From Scytolyngbya sp. HA4215-MV1 (GTDB taxonomy: Bacteria > Cyanobacteriota > Cyanobacteriia > Leptolyngbyales > Leptolyngbyaceae): DNA of 64,000 bases. The DNA lies in the NCBI GenBank assembly GCA_019359045.1, contig JAHHIA010000002.1:366401-430400 (forward strand), read 5' to 3'. The notes beneath the pieces were generated by a model, which did no database searches, had not been told where the DNA came from, and saw only the letters and a list, made by a program, of their open reading frames with translations. Below, one piece after another: positions 1-9,232 of this stretch (position 1 is the first letter of the stretch; each line of letters starts with the position of its first letter). A program made the position numbers and the translations under genes.

Positions 1-1
1 G

Positions 2-439
2 GCTCAGGAGGTCTGGATAAGGGTCTACCGAAATATCAAGCGTTTGCAAGAACCGGTGAAATTTCGGGGATGGTTGAGCCGAATTGCTACGAACCTTTTT
101 TATGATGAGCTGCGTCGGCGTAAACGGGTTTCACAACCCCTATCGTTGGATGCACCTCGAACTTTGGATGATGGGGAGATGGACTGGGAACTGCCTGCCA
201 GTGATCCAGGTCCGGATGAAGATCTAACGACCCGTGAATTTTATGACCAGTTAAGAGAGGCGATCGCGGATCTGCCTGAAGTCTTTCGTACCACGATTGT
301 ATTACGGGAGATTGAGGGCATGGCATACGAAGAAATTGCTGAATTAACTGGCGTTTCTCTGGGAACAGTGAAATCCAGAATTGCGAGAGCCAGACAACGC
401 CTTCAATCCCAACTTCAAAATTATTTAGATGGTGAGTAA
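2..439 (+). CDS. ECF (group 4) sigma-70 factor, 5' truncated by window edge
   Basis: The frame is already open at base 2, and the residues before the first possible internal start (TTG at 44) fit sigma region 2, so the gene begins outside the window. The visible part holds the end of region 2 (WLSRIATNLFYDELRRRKR, residues ~24-42), an acidic linker, and region 4 (LPEVFRTTIVLREIEGM, then a helix-turn-helix with GVSLGTVKSRIARARQRL), which contacts the -35 element. It recruits RNA polymerase to stress promoters in the cytoplasm. The gene 153 bases downstream is a membrane anti-sigma factor, which supports a sigma/anti-sigma pair. In cyanobacteria this resembles SigG-type ECF factors, but the subgroup cannot be fixed from a fragment. 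Confidence 0.93.
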   Translation, partial: AQEVWIRVYRNIKRLQEPVKFRGWLSRIATNLFYDELRRRKRVSQPLSLDAPRTLDDGEMDWELPASDPGPDEDLTTREFYDQLREAIADLPEVFRTTIVLREIEGMAYEEIAELTGVSLGTVKSRIARARQRLQSQLQNYLDGE

Positions 440-592
440 ATCACGATTCTGTAATGATCTTGAAGGTTGCAATTTTGATTGTTGAGTTCTGCAAACCTAA
501 TTCTGAGGTTCAGTTGTTTTTCTAGAATCGGGTAAGTAGACTGGTTTTCAATGATGGCTGTGCGCTCCTACATTTTGTGAAGTGATGCTGAG

Positions 593-1186
593 ATGACTTC
601 TAATTCTGACTTCCACAATGATTTTGGGCAGTTGCCTGGTGATAGCTCAGCTGCTGAGCGACGGCTCAATCTATCTAAGCAATCCGAGATGCCCGATATG
701 TTGAAACGAGATCGTTTCGAGTTGTTAAGCGCTTATTTAGATGGCGAAGTGACTGCAATAGAGCGGAGACAGGTCGAGAATTGGTTGGCAACCGATCCAT
801 CTGCTCAATGTCTCTATGCTCGTTTGCTGAAGCTGCGTCAGGGTTTCCACATGCTGTCAGTTCCTCAACCTGAAAAAACAGTTGAGCAAACTGTGGAAGA
901 GGTCTTTGCTCGTATCGATCGCAGACCCAAGCTGACCGTTCTTTGGGGTGGGGCAGGAGCTGCTGTTGCAGCTTTGCTCGTGGGAGTTATGACAGGAGTT
1001 TTCTCAGGCGTGCAAGTTCCGGAGCAGAGAATGCCCAGTGTTGCACAACAGCCGAAGGTAGCACCTGAAGTGATGAAAATTGCGCTGGATCGTCCAGTGG
1101 TCAATATTCCCAAAACTCCGATTGCTGACCCAATAGAGACCCAGCCAGCTTTTCATTCTCCTCACCCTGTCAGAAATCCGAATTAG
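593..1186 (+). CDS. Membrane-anchored anti-sigma factor (non-zinc type)
   Basis: A 197-residue protein just downstream of the ECF sigma gene. Residues ~42-85 (ELLSAYLDGEVTAIERRQVE and following) match the helical anti-sigma domain found at the N-terminus of RsrA/ChrR-type regulators. The usual HxxxCxxC zinc ligands are absent. One transmembrane helix lies at ~115-140, followed by a Pro-rich tail, presumably periplasmic. Expected role: hold the sigma factor at the plasma membrane until a signal releases it. A second possible start is Met33; Met1 is kept as the longest frame. Function is inferred from domain shape and gene order. Confidence 0.78.
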   Translation: MTSNSDFHNDFGQLPGDSSAAERRLNLSKQSEMPDMLKRDRFELLSAYLDGEVTAIERRQVENWLATDPSAQCLYARLLKLRQGFHMLSVPQPEKTVEQTVEEVFARIDRRPKLTVLWGGAGAAVAALLVGVMTGVFSGVQVPEQRMPSVAQQPKVAPEVMKIALDRPVVNIPKTPIADPIETQPAFHSPHPVRNPN

Positions 1187-1203
1187 GGTGATGTTGTAGA
1201 TAT

Positions 1204-1258
1204 GTTGTTGGTATTTTTGAAAGCTTCGCTCAGCGAAGCTTTCAAAAATACCAACAGC
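1204..1258. repeat. Long perfect hairpin downstream of the anti-sigma gene
   Basis: Bases 1207-1230 and 1232-1255 are exact reverse complements (24 bp) around a single-base loop, and pairing continues outward to 1204/1258 with one G-U. The AAGCTTTCAAAAA half recurs in a weaker hairpin at 31771-31801. It may end transcription of the sigma/anti-sigma unit, or be one copy of a dispersed palindromic repeat. Confidence 0.8.
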
Positions 1259-1395
1259 ACCTTTGAAGCACCACCCCAATAATCTAAATTAGGTTGAGTT
1301 CAGTGATTGAATCTGGGTTATCAGCTTTGAACAAAGTAGATAAAATCTCCACTGGAAAAATTTAATCGCGAAAACGTCCCTGAACGAATTGCAAT

Positions 1396-1830
1396 TCATG
1401 ATAGCCATTGACCGTCTGGGAGGAACCTTCCTCCCAGACGGTTAATTTGTTCGAGGGTCATAAGATATGCCCAAGCGATTCCAAGGGGGTGATGTGAGGG
1501 ACTAAATACAGCGATCGGGTGACGTTGATACTGATTTTGATGCAGGATTTGTCCGGGAGCATGATAGGCAAATTCCTGTGGATCATGCTGTTCAAAGGTA
1601 TCGAGTGTCAGCAGGATGCGCTCATCTCGAAATGACAGCAGCACACCCTGGATGGGATCACTGCCTATGGCCATGGCGGGGTAGCCCAGAGATAGGGAAA
1701 AAAGTTGCCCAAAGGCGATCGCGGGACGAGCGCTCACTACCTGGTCTCTCACCACCCAGTCATTCATCTCTCCTGGCTTTAAGGTGCCATAAACAAAGAC
1801 TTGTGTAAACTTCTCATTGATGGGTGACAT
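1396..1830 (-). CDS. Gamma-glutamylcyclotransferase (AIG2/GGCT-like) family protein
   Basis: 144 residues from ATG at 1830. The N-terminus carries the family signature FVYGTLKPGEMN (residues ~11-22), the loop that binds the gamma-glutamyl group. The glutamate of LDTFEQHDPQEF is a candidate for the catalytic acid, as in GGCT folds. The family includes enzymes that release 5-oxoproline from gamma-glutamyl amino acids or peptides, but many members have unknown substrates. A longer frame reaches 1998, but it would run into leuS coding sequence on the other strand. The gene is divergent from leuS with an 86-base gap. Confidence 0.8.
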   Translation of the reverse strand: MSPINEKFTQVFVYGTLKPGEMNDWVVRDQVVSARPAIAFGQLFSLSLGYPAMAIGSDPIQGVLLSFRDERILLTLDTFEQHDPQEFAYHAPGQILHQNQYQRHPIAVFSPSHHPLGIAWAYLMTLEQINRLGGRFLPDGQWLS

Positions 1831-1916
1831 AAGCAATTGAATCAGATTGCAAATCGCTTCCCACGAATCGCCTAGAATAGTGAGACAGAGTACCGTTACC
1901 CGCAGGAGTTGGTTTG

Positions 1917-4490
1917 GTGGAGTCCCGTTACACCCCTGACGTGATTGAGGAAAAATGGCAGCAGGTTTGGACTGAGCAGGGCATTGACCAGACGCCAAAC
2001 GACAGCAGTAAGCCCAAGTTCTATGCGCTGTCGATGTTTCCCTATCCCTCTGGCAACCTGCATATGGGACATGTTCGCAACTATACGATCACGGATGTGC
2101 TTGCCAGAGTGCGCCGAATGCAGGGCTATCGGGTACTTCATCCCATGGGTTGGGATGCTTTTGGGTTACCTGCGGAAAATGCTGCGATCGATCGCGGTAT
2201 CCATCCTGCCAAGTGGACATATCAAAATATCGCCCAGATGCGCTCTGAGTTGAAGCGACTGGGGCTGTCCTACGACTGGTCGCGTGAGGTGGCGACCTGC
2301 TCACCGGATTATTATCGCTGGACGCAGTGGATTTTTTTGCAATTTTTTCAGGCAGGGCTGGCTTACCAAAAAGAGTCGGCGGTGAATTGGGACCCGATCG
2401 ACCAAACTGTGCTGGCAAATGAGCAGGTGGACAATGAGGGGCGTTCCTGGCGATCGGGGGCAAAGGTAGAAAAACGCTTGTTGCGGCAGTGGTTTCTCAA
2501 GATTACTGACTATGCCGAACAGTTATTGAATGACCTGGATCGGTTGCCAGGGTGGCCCGATCGGGTCAAAGTCATGCAGGCAAATTGGATTGGCAAGTCG
2601 ATCGGCGCTTATTTAGAATTTCCGATCGTGGGCTTAGACGAACCGTTGGGTGTGTTTACGACTCGCCCCGATACGGTGTATGGAGTCACCTATGTCGTAC
2701 TGGCTCCCGAACATCCGTTAACCAAAAAAGTGACTACGGACGATCGGCAAGCTGCTGTCACTGCTTTCATCCAGGAAGTCTCTGGGCAGAGTGAGTTGGA
2801 GCGCACCGCTGAAGATAAGCCGAAGCGCGGCATTCCTACGGGCGGAAAAGCGATCAACCCTTTCACGGGAGAAGAAATTCCGATTTGGATTGCGGATTAT
2901 GTGCTGTGCGAGTATGGCACCGGAGCGGTGATGGGCGTGCCTGCTCACGACACGCGAGATTTCATTTTTGCCCAGCAAAACCATCTCCCCATTCAAACGG
3001 TGATTATTCCCGCTGGAGCAGATGCGGCTGTGCCTCTGACTGAGGCGTATGTCGAGGCAGGCGCGCTGGTGAACTCGGGGGAATTTGATGGCATGGCGTC
3101 TGCCGAAGCAAAGGGGGCGATCGTCCAGAAAGCCGAAAAAATGGGTTGGGGAAAATCGCGTGTGCAGTATCGGTTGCGGGACTGGTTGATCTCGCGACAG
3201 CGCTACTGGGGTGTGCCCATTCCCATCATTCACTGTCCTGACTGTGGCGCAGTACCAGTGCCAGATGCCGATTTGCCGGTGCAGTTACCGGAAGATGTGG
3301 GATTATCGGGGCGCGGTCCCTCCCCCTTAGCCCAGATGGAAAGTTGGGTAAATGTGCCCTGTCCGACTTGTGGCACGCTGGCTCGGCGAGAAACAGATAC
3401 GATGGACACCTTCATCGATTCTTCTTGGTATTTTTTGCGCTTTACCGACGCCACCAACGAACAGCAGGTGTTTGATCCGACTCAGGCAAATACCTGGATG
3501 CCGGTCGATCAGTATGTCGGCGGCATTGAGCACGCGATTTTGCATTTGCTCTACTCTCGCTTTTTTACGAAGGTCTTGCGCGATCGCGGCTTGCTCAACT
3601 TTGACGAACCCTTCCAACGGCTCCTGACCCAAGGGATGGTGCAAGGCTTGACCTACATGAATCCCAACAAGGAAGGCAAAGAGAAATGGATTCCTTCTGA
3701 TTTAGTGAATCCGGCTGATCCTAAAGATCCGCAAACAGGTGAACCCCTTAAAGTGGGCTTTGCCACCATGTCCAAATCCAAACACAACGGTGTCGCCCCC
3801 GAAGAAGTTATCAAGAAATACGGTGCGGATACTGCCCGCATGTTCATCTTGTTCAAAGCGCCGCCCGAAAAAGACTTGGAATGGGATGAGGCAGATGTGG
3901 AAGGGCAGTTTCGCTTTTTGAATCGGGTGTGGCGTTTGGTGACGGAGTTTGTCGGGGTGGCGTCAGGCATCCGCCAGAAGAAAACAGACTCTCTGACAAA
4001 AGAAGAGAAGGATTTGCGAAGAGCGATTCATACTGCGATCGCGGCGATTACCGAAGATCTGGACGACGAGTATCAGTTCAACACTGCCATTTCGGAGTTG
4101 ATGAAGCTGAGCAATGCTTTGAATGATGCGCCTTGTAAGAATTCTGCCATTTATGCCGAGGGCATTGACAGTTTGGTGCTGTTACTCGCGCCCTTTGCCC
4201 CGCATATTGCCGAAGAGTTGTGGCAACAGCATTTAGGACATCCCGATTCGGTTCATACTCAACCCTGGCTCACGGCAGATGCGGCGGCAATGGTTGCTGA
4301 TGAAATTGCGCTGGTGATTCAGATTAATGGCAAAACGCGGGGCACAATTCAGGTTCCGTCTGGTGGGGATAAAGCCACATTAGAACAGTACGCCCGCGAG
4401 TCTGAACTGGCTCAGCGTTATTTGGAAGGGAAGGAGATTAAGAAGGCGATCGTGGTTCCCAATAAGTTGGTAAATTTTGTGATTGCTTGA
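1917..4490 (+). CDS. leuS: Leucyl-tRNA synthetase
   Basis: Class I aminoacyl-tRNA synthetase that charges tRNA-Leu. The HIGH motif appears as NLHMGH at ~residues 48-53 and the KMSKS loop as TMSKSK at ~618-623. Between them lie the CP1 editing domain ([11 protein letters not shown] at ~245), the [10 protein letters not shown] segment and a zinc-type CPDCG/CPTCG region. The C-terminal anticodon-binding and tail domains are complete, and the ~857 residues are normal length. The start is taken as GTG 1917, eight bases after AGGAG at 1904-1908; a TTG at 1914 is in frame but closer to the ribosome-binding site. Confidence 0.98.
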   Translation: MESRYTPDVIEEKWQQVWTEQGIDQTPNDSSKPKFYALSMFPYPSGNLHMGHVRNYTITDVLARVRRMQGYRVLHPMGWDAFGLPAENAAIDRGIHPAKWTYQNIAQMRSELKRLGLSYDWSREVATCSPDYYRWTQWIFLQFFQAGLAYQKESAVNWDPIDQTVLANEQVDNEGRSWRSGAKVEKRLLRQWFLKITDYAEQLLNDLDRLPGWPDRVKVMQANWIGKSIGAYLEFPIVGLDEPLGVFTTRPDTVYGVTYVVLAPEHPLTKKVTTDDRQAAVTAFIQEVSGQSELERTAEDKPKRGIPTGGKAINPFTGEEIPIWIADYVLCEYGTGAVMGVPAHDTRDFIFAQQNHLPIQTVIIPAGADAAVPLTEAYVEAGALVNSGEFDGMASAEAKGAIVQKAEKMGWGKSRVQYRLRDWLISRQRYWGVPIPIIHCPDCGAVPVPDADLPVQLPEDVGLSGRGPSPLAQMESWVNVPCPTCGTLARRETDTMDTFIDSSWYFLRFTDATNEQQVFDPTQANTWMPVDQYVGGIEHAILHLLYSRFFTKVLRDRGLLNFDEPFQRLLTQGMVQGLTYMNPNKEGKEKWIPSDLVNPADPKDPQTGEPLKVGFATMSKSKHNGVAPEEVIKKYGADTARMFILFKAPPEKDLEWDEADVEGQFRFLNRVWRLVTEFVGVASGIRQKKTDSLTKEEKDLRRAIHTAIAAITEDLDDEYQFNTAISELMKLSNALNDAPCKNSAIYAEGIDSLVLLLAPFAPHIAEELWQQHLGHPDSVHTQPWLTADAAAMVADEIALVIQINGKTRGTIQVPSGGDKATLEQYARESELAQRYLEGKEIKKAIVVPNKLVNFVIA

Positions 4491-5258
4491 GTTGGGCTTT
4501 GGACTATTGACTTTGTACCTTGAAACAAGGTTTAAAGTTCTGATTTTAGTCGCAATCTGCATAAGGCAGGAATGAATTGGCTCATGTCAAGCATTGGTGA
4601 GGAGCGATCGCAATTTGCCAATTTGTTCAAATTGACGAAGAAACCCAACAATCTCCACTTCAGTGCGATCGTGGTTTTGTGACGAACAAACGCATCATTT
4701 TATTGGCGAGATTGTCCTCAAGGCTGGAGAACTTCACACTTAGTTCGTTCCTTGTCCCTGTTCACAAACTTAGCATCAAACCTATAAATTGCCGAACAGT
4801 GCTGACCTCGTACTTAATAAGGTTAGTCAGCAAAATCCTAAGCGTTTTCATACCACTGCAAAACTTGTGCCACTAAACTTCCATTTGTAAGCTGAATACT
4901 GACCAGATTAGCAATCATTAAGGGCGGCTCTTTTAGAAAAGTAAATTTCCAATTTCAATTTGCTTTGAACGATCGCAGATCCGTATGATCGGAGAAAGTT
5001 TAGTATCTTTCGTTTCACCTAACATACTGATAGCCTGAGTCAGGCAGATAGCGGTAAAATTGCAGGGATGTGAGCAACCCAGCGAATATCAATCAGTTTT
5101 TTCCGATTAGATTCTTGAAGGTTGAATCACCCTAGACCTCCTCTCAATCAGGGTTTAGCCAACAGTTTCCGTCTCAAAAGCTTAAGCGGTGCATCACTTT
5201 TCGCAGGTCAGAATTAGTCACTACTCCACTTCTGTCCGTTTCGGGATGCAATACCACT
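4491..5258. other. Intergenic region with no supported gene
   Basis: About 770 bases between leuS and the next small gene. A weak six-base stem (ACCTTG/CAAGGT, ~4517-4531) follows leuS and could help termination. Short open frames occur on both strands, for example a plus-strand 65-codon frame at 4679-4876 and a minus-strand 26-codon frame ending near 4837. None has a ribosome-binding site or a recognisable motif. Confidence 0.6.
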
Positions 5259-5504
5259 ATGGCTGACGATCGTTCCCACGCCACAAAATCGATTCATCCA
5301 GATATCGCCAGTGCTGATGCACTGATCGATTGGCTAACACTCTACAAAGACGAGGCAAATCTTTCATCAGAAAAGAAATTTCACCTCAGCCGATTAGAGT
5401 GGGAGATTATTGCTGAGGCATGGGATGAAGCCCAAACTTCCCACGCCAATAAGGGTTCTGGAAAGCTCTTGCCAGAAGATGATTTTCGATTTCTCGATGA
5501 ATAG
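5259..5504 (+). CDS. Small hypothetical protein
   Basis: 81 residues, acidic and Trp/Leu-rich, with no signal peptide, membrane segment or known motif. The body (SADALIDWLTLYKDEANLS and following) looks like a compact helical domain. The codon pattern resembles neighbouring genes, and the ATG at 5259 is the first good start. It stands alone, flanked by gaps of ~770 and ~370 bases. Function unknown. Confidence 0.5.
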   Translation: MADDRSHATKSIHPDIASADALIDWLTLYKDEANLSSEKKFHLSRLEWEIIAEAWDEAQTSHANKGSGKLLPEDDFRFLDE

Positions 5505-5881
5505 ATGAGCGATAGAGATGGAGAGAAAAAATAGCCTTATTACTAAAAAATAAATTTTCATTTTTTATTTTCAAGACTATCTTGGTTCTTTACCGTGATC
5601 CGATTGGACTTGTGAAAGGGCAATCGCTTCAAGTGCAATCATTGTACTTTTTAACGCCTGGATCATTTTGAATTTTGGGCGATCGCCGCCGCAATAAAAT
5701 ACAGGCTTTCATGCCTCGAACTATCAGACTCAAACCATCCTAAGTTTCGATTTAGGGTCATTTTGGGGTCTGACGGATTTTGTATTGCGCTGATCAAACG
5801 ATTCGCAAAATCCGGGATCTGAAATGATAGATCGTTCGTCGGTTGTGGGTAGTCTACTGAAAATTAAGAGGGATGAGACTC
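5505..5881. other. AT-rich intergenic region; possible minus-strand mini-ORF
   Basis: Begins with an AT-rich tract (5525-5575). On the minus strand a 29-codon frame, 5666 down to 5577 (begins MIQALKSTMIALEAIALSQ), reads like coding sequence, and the frame stays open ~13 codons further upstream without a start. It may be a very small protein or a gene remnant. The promoter of the downstream TPR gene should lie at the right end. Confidence 0.35.
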
Positions 5882-7279
5882 ATGATCAGAGTGAAACTAC
5901 CAACGGTTGGCATTTGTGCATTGCTGGGTGTAACTACCTTTGCTGGAACAGCTCCAGCTAGTCTGGCTCAATCGTCAGTGCTGGTCGCTCAGGCAACGGC
6001 TGAAACCTTTTACACCCAATCTTTGGATAAAATCCGCAAAGAGCGTTATACCGAGGCGATGGCTGACCTCAATCAAGCGATTGCGCTCAAAGCAGACTAT
6101 GCCGCAGCCTATGCCAGTCGGGGATATGTTCGTTCCGTGACAGGAGATCAAGCGGGGGCAATCACCGATCTTGATCGAGCGATTGAGCTAGATCCGAAAA
6201 ACGCAGTGGCATATGCCAATCGGGGCAATGCCCACTATGCATTGGGTAATGCTCAAGCAGCAATGCAAGATTTTGACCAGGCGATTAGTCTGGATGCCAG
6301 TTATGCGCCTGCTTATGTGAATCGGGCATATCTACGAGCTGCCCAAGGAGATGCAGCCGGAGCGATGGCAGATGTAGATCGCGCCATCCAACTCCAACCC
6401 AATGATGCAGCCGCTTATGTCAATCGAGGCTACCTGAAAGCTGGCAAGGACGATCGAACCGGTGCCTTAGAAGATTTTAATCAGGCAATCAAACTGAAAT
6501 CCAACTATGCTGAGGCCTATCTCAACCGGGGCACTGTCTACCAGTCCATGGGAGATTTGCAAGCAGCACAACAAGATTTCGATCGGGCAATTTCTCTAAA
6601 AGCAAACTACACGACAGCTTACTATAACCGGGGTTTAGTCTACCAAGATTTAGGTTTGTTGCAAGATGCACAACAAGATTTTGACCAGGTGATTCAACTC
6701 ATTCCCTCTCAAGCCAATGCTTATCTGCATCGGGGGCAAGTGCGGGCTGGTTTGGGTGATGCCAATGGCGCATTAGCAGACTATACCCAAGTTTTACGTC
6801 TGCAACCCAATGAAGCGAAGGCTTATCAATATCGAGCTGCGGTGCGATTGGTAAACGGTGATAAGTCTGGAGCACTGGCAGACTACGATCAGGCACTTCA
6901 ACTAAATCCAGAAAATATTAACACCTATCAAAGTCGGGCAAAGCTGCGGCTGGAATTGGGAGATACCGCAGGCGCTTTGACCGATTACACCCAGGCAATT
7001 AGCCTTAATCCCAAAGATGCGAGGACTTTTAGCGATCGCGGCGATACCCGACTTAAATTGGGCGATACCCAAGGGGCGATTGCGGACTACAGTCAAGCCA
7101 TTCTTCTCAACCCCCGCAGTGCTGACGCCTATTACAATCGGGGTATGATTTATACCCAGCTTGGAGATTATCAATCAGCGAAAACTGATTTGAAAAAAGC
7201 CTCCGATCTCTATCTGGAAAATGGTAATGGTGACGGTTATCGCAATGTTTTGAGCCAAATGAATCAAATGCCGCGTTAA
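5882..7279 (+). CDS. Secreted or periplasmic TPR protein with 12 tandem repeats
   Basis: A signal peptide (IRVKLPTVGICALLGVTTF, cleavage near SLA-Q) is followed by twelve consecutive 34-residue tetratricopeptide repeats filling almost the whole protein. Each has the AYxNRG...GDxxGAxxDxxxAIxLxP pattern. TPR solenoids are protein-binding scaffolds, so the partner is unknown. The start is placed at ATG 5882 because the GAGG at 5868-5871 is ten bases upstream; the in-frame ATG at 5873 would be only one base from it. The repeats are similar but not identical in DNA, so the array looks old and stable. The next gene, Anbu, begins 69 bases downstream on the same strand. Confidence 0.85.
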   Translation: MIRVKLPTVGICALLGVTTFAGTAPASLAQSSVLVAQATAETFYTQSLDKIRKERYTEAMADLNQAIALKADYAAAYASRGYVRSVTGDQAGAITDLDRAIELDPKNAVAYANRGNAHYALGNAQAAMQDFDQAISLDASYAPAYVNRAYLRAAQGDAAGAMADVDRAIQLQPNDAAAYVNRGYLKAGKDDRTGALEDFNQAIKLKSNYAEAYLNRGTVYQSMGDLQAAQQDFDRAISLKANYTTAYYNRGLVYQDLGLLQDAQQDFDQVIQLIPSQANAYLHRGQVRAGLGDANGALADYTQVLRLQPNEAKAYQYRAAVRLVNGDKSGALADYDQALQLNPENINTYQSRAKLRLELGDTAGALTDYTQAISLNPKDARTFSDRGDTRLKLGDTQGAIADYSQAILLNPRSADAYYNRGMIYTQLGDYQSAKTDLKKASDLYLENGNGDGYRNVLSQMNQMPR

Positions 7280-7348
7280 ATTACGATTCATTGCAACATA
7301 CAATTTAGAAGCACTCATCCATATCGTTCTAAGTTGCTCAATTGTTGC

Positions 7349-8116
7349 ATGACTTATTGCCTTGGAATTGTGACTCGCTTTGGCTTAGTCATGGCTGCGG
7401 ACTCTCGCACCAATGCGGGAGTCGATCAAATTTCGACGCATCCAAAACTCTTTGACTTTTCTCGTACGGGCGATCGGGTAATCTTTCTGTGTACCTCTGG
7501 CAATTTGTCTATCACGCAATCGACTTTGACGTTGCTTCGTAAGGAACTCAAAGTGGAAGATGGCGTGAATTTGCACACGTTGCCAACCCTTTATGAAATC
7601 GCCTGCTACGTGGGCAGCAAAGTTCGACAAGTTCAAGATCAAGATCGCCCCTGGTTAGAAAAGGATGGCATTGATTACGCCTGCACCTTGCTTTTGGGTG
7701 GACAATTGCAGGGTGAAGAGCCGGAACTCTATTTAATTTATAGCCAGGGAAATTTTATTCAAGCCTCTAAAGGCACTCCGTTTTTACAGATTGGGGAAAC
7801 TAAATATGGTAAACCCATTCTCGATCGCACGTTGACGTTTGAAACTCCCTTGGAAGCCGCCGCCAAATGTGCGTTGCTGTCGATCGACTCGACCATGAAA
7901 TCGAATATTTCGGTGGGTCCCCCCATCACTCTAGTGATGTATGAGGTGGATAGCTTTAAAGTGCGCCACGAGCTACAACTGGATGTGGGTGCGCCCTATC
8001 TGTCTCTTATTCGCAAACAATGGGAAAGCGCTTTCAAAGAGGCGTTTGAGCGCATGCCAAATATTGATTGGGAGCACTATACCGATGTCGCAAAACCCAA
8101 CTTACTGAGTGATTGA
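7349..8116 (+). CDS. Anbu-type proteasome-like peptidase
   Basis: 255 residues starting MTYCLGIVTRFGLVMAADSR, the hallmark of Anbu, the bacterial relative of HslV and proteasome beta subunits. After Met removal Thr2 would be the N-terminal nucleophile; Asp18 (AADSR) and Lys33 (STHPK) occupy the proteasomal Asp17/Lys33 positions, and SxGPPI lies near the C-terminal third. A TTG at 7334 extends the frame by five residues but would bury the nucleophile, so ATG 7349 is chosen. Anbu is known to associate genomically with a permuted ATP-grasp and an alpha-E protein, both found downstream here. Its physiological substrate is not established in the family. Confidence 0.93.
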   Translation: MTYCLGIVTRFGLVMAADSRTNAGVDQISTHPKLFDFSRTGDRVIFLCTSGNLSITQSTLTLLRKELKVEDGVNLHTLPTLYEIACYVGSKVRQVQDQDRPWLEKDGIDYACTLLLGGQLQGEEPELYLIYSQGNFIQASKGTPFLQIGETKYGKPILDRTLTFETPLEAAAKCALLSIDSTMKSNISVGPPITLVMYEVDSFKVRHELQLDVGAPYLSLIRKQWESAFKEAFERMPNIDWEHYTDVAKPNLLSD

Positions 8117-8128
8117 GAAAATCTCCTG

Positions 8129-8680
8129 TCAAGTTGATTTAAGTTGCGTGCCGCAGTGGCTACAAAAGCGATCGCCTAACGCAACTTTGGCACCACATTC
8201 AGGACAAAAGCGTTGCTCCGTCTGCGTGGGTTCTGCTGGTTCTCCCATCCGCAAATGCATGTTACCCATCCTCATCTCCATGGGTGCCATCTGCATCTGC
8301 ATATTGCCCATTTGGAGCGGTTGCATGGGTGCCATAGGTTGCATGGAAGGCATGTTCGCTGTGGGAGCCTGAACAGAGGGCGCGATTGGTTGCAAAGGCA
8401 ATACTTCTGCTCCCAGTAACGATGGCATCGGACTCGCCAGCTTCAGGGCACCGGTCTGGATTTGCACAAAGGTTTGCCCCTGAGACGCCTCCAACCGCAA
8501 GAGCAACCCAGTTGCCGCGCGAAACAGCGTTGGTGGCAACTGCCACTCTCCCGTTTGAAAGCCACTACGCTGACTCTGTTGCTGTCCAGTTCCGGCACTC
8601 GTCAGGGTTACCCATGTTTGTTCCCCCTGATTTTCTACCAGAAGTTGCTGCCCCATGCCCAGATCACACCCGTAGCGCAT
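8129..8680 (-). CDS. Met-rich protein with C-terminal zinc ribbon
   Basis: 183 residues. The N-terminal ~90 residues look like a beta-rich domain (LLVENQGEQTWVTLTSAG...). Residues ~110-145 are extraordinarily methionine-rich: about 13 Met in 40 residues, with repeated MQP/APM/GNM units. The C-terminus is a zinc ribbon with CPEC (Cys159/162) and CSHC (Cys173/176). The gene converges on Anbu, ending 12 bases from it, and lies between Anbu and its usual ATP-grasp partner. The Met stretch could be flexible linker, an oxidation-sensitive segment or a soft-metal site; none is proven. Similar zinc-ribbon tails occur in many cyanobacterial hypothetical proteins. Confidence 0.75.
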   Translation of the reverse strand: MRYGCDLGMGQQLLVENQGEQTWVTLTSAGTGQQQSQRSGFQTGEWQLPPTLFRAATGLLLRLEASQGQTFVQIQTGALKLASPMPSLLGAEVLPLQPIAPSVQAPTANMPSMQPMAPMQPLQMGNMQMQMAPMEMRMGNMHLRMGEPAEPTQTEQRFCPECGAKVALGDRFCSHCGTQLKST

Positions 8681-9232
8681 GATGATGTTTCCACGATCGA
8701 CCCTTTTATCATAGAAGAAGCGCTTACGAGCGACCGACTAGTCGAAGAAATTGCCGAGTTTTGCGATCGTTGGCAAGTTATAAGATTTACAGAATTGAAG
8801 TCAGGGGTGCCTTCTGACCGTTCAATAACGATGAGCACCGAAAAGAGTTATCCAGGGTGAATTGATGGCAAGGATTTGGGTTTCTCATTAAAGAAAAACG
8901 AAGCTGAAGGCAAAATGTAGTTCAAGCTACAGTTTGAGGACTAATCAGCCTCTATTCAGTAAATAGGGTTCTGTTCGAAACCGTCTAAGGGGAGATCTTT
9001 GCACTCAAAATGAGGGAGATCCCCAACTTCGGATTTGAAATTTGGCAGATGTACAGGCTGAGTTTTCTTGCAAAGAAATTAAAGAATCGCAATTAAATAA
9101 CATCGATATTTTGCAATAGGGATGCCAGGCTTGCGTCCCTACGACAAATAAATTTTCGATTTTATTGAATCCCTATTCATCAGCCTGTCACGATACCCCA
9201 TCGAGATCCACCGTCACCACAGGCAATCTACC
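8681..9232. other. Intergenic region with possible nucleotidyltransferase remnant and hairpin
   Basis: About 550 bases. On the plus strand, ~8680-8860 encodes a stretch reading EEIAEFCDRWQVIRF, which resembles the N-terminus of MNT-type (minimal) nucleotidyltransferases. It then loses the expected GSxxRxD motif and ends at 8860, so it is at best a remnant. A hairpin at 9118-9140 (AGGGATGC/GCGTCCCT) shares GCGTCCCTAC with the palindrome at 44637. The promoter for the ATP-grasp/alpha-E pair should be at the right end. Confidence 0.4.

Noticed and set aside
1396-1998. Long form of the GGCT-like protein from 1998
   Set aside because: The extra 56 residues overlap leuS on the other strand and show no family similarity; ATG 1830 fits the fold start.
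4679-4876. 65-codon plus-strand frame after leuS
   Set aside because: Starts inside a non-conserved gap with no ribosome-binding site; composition unlike neighbours.
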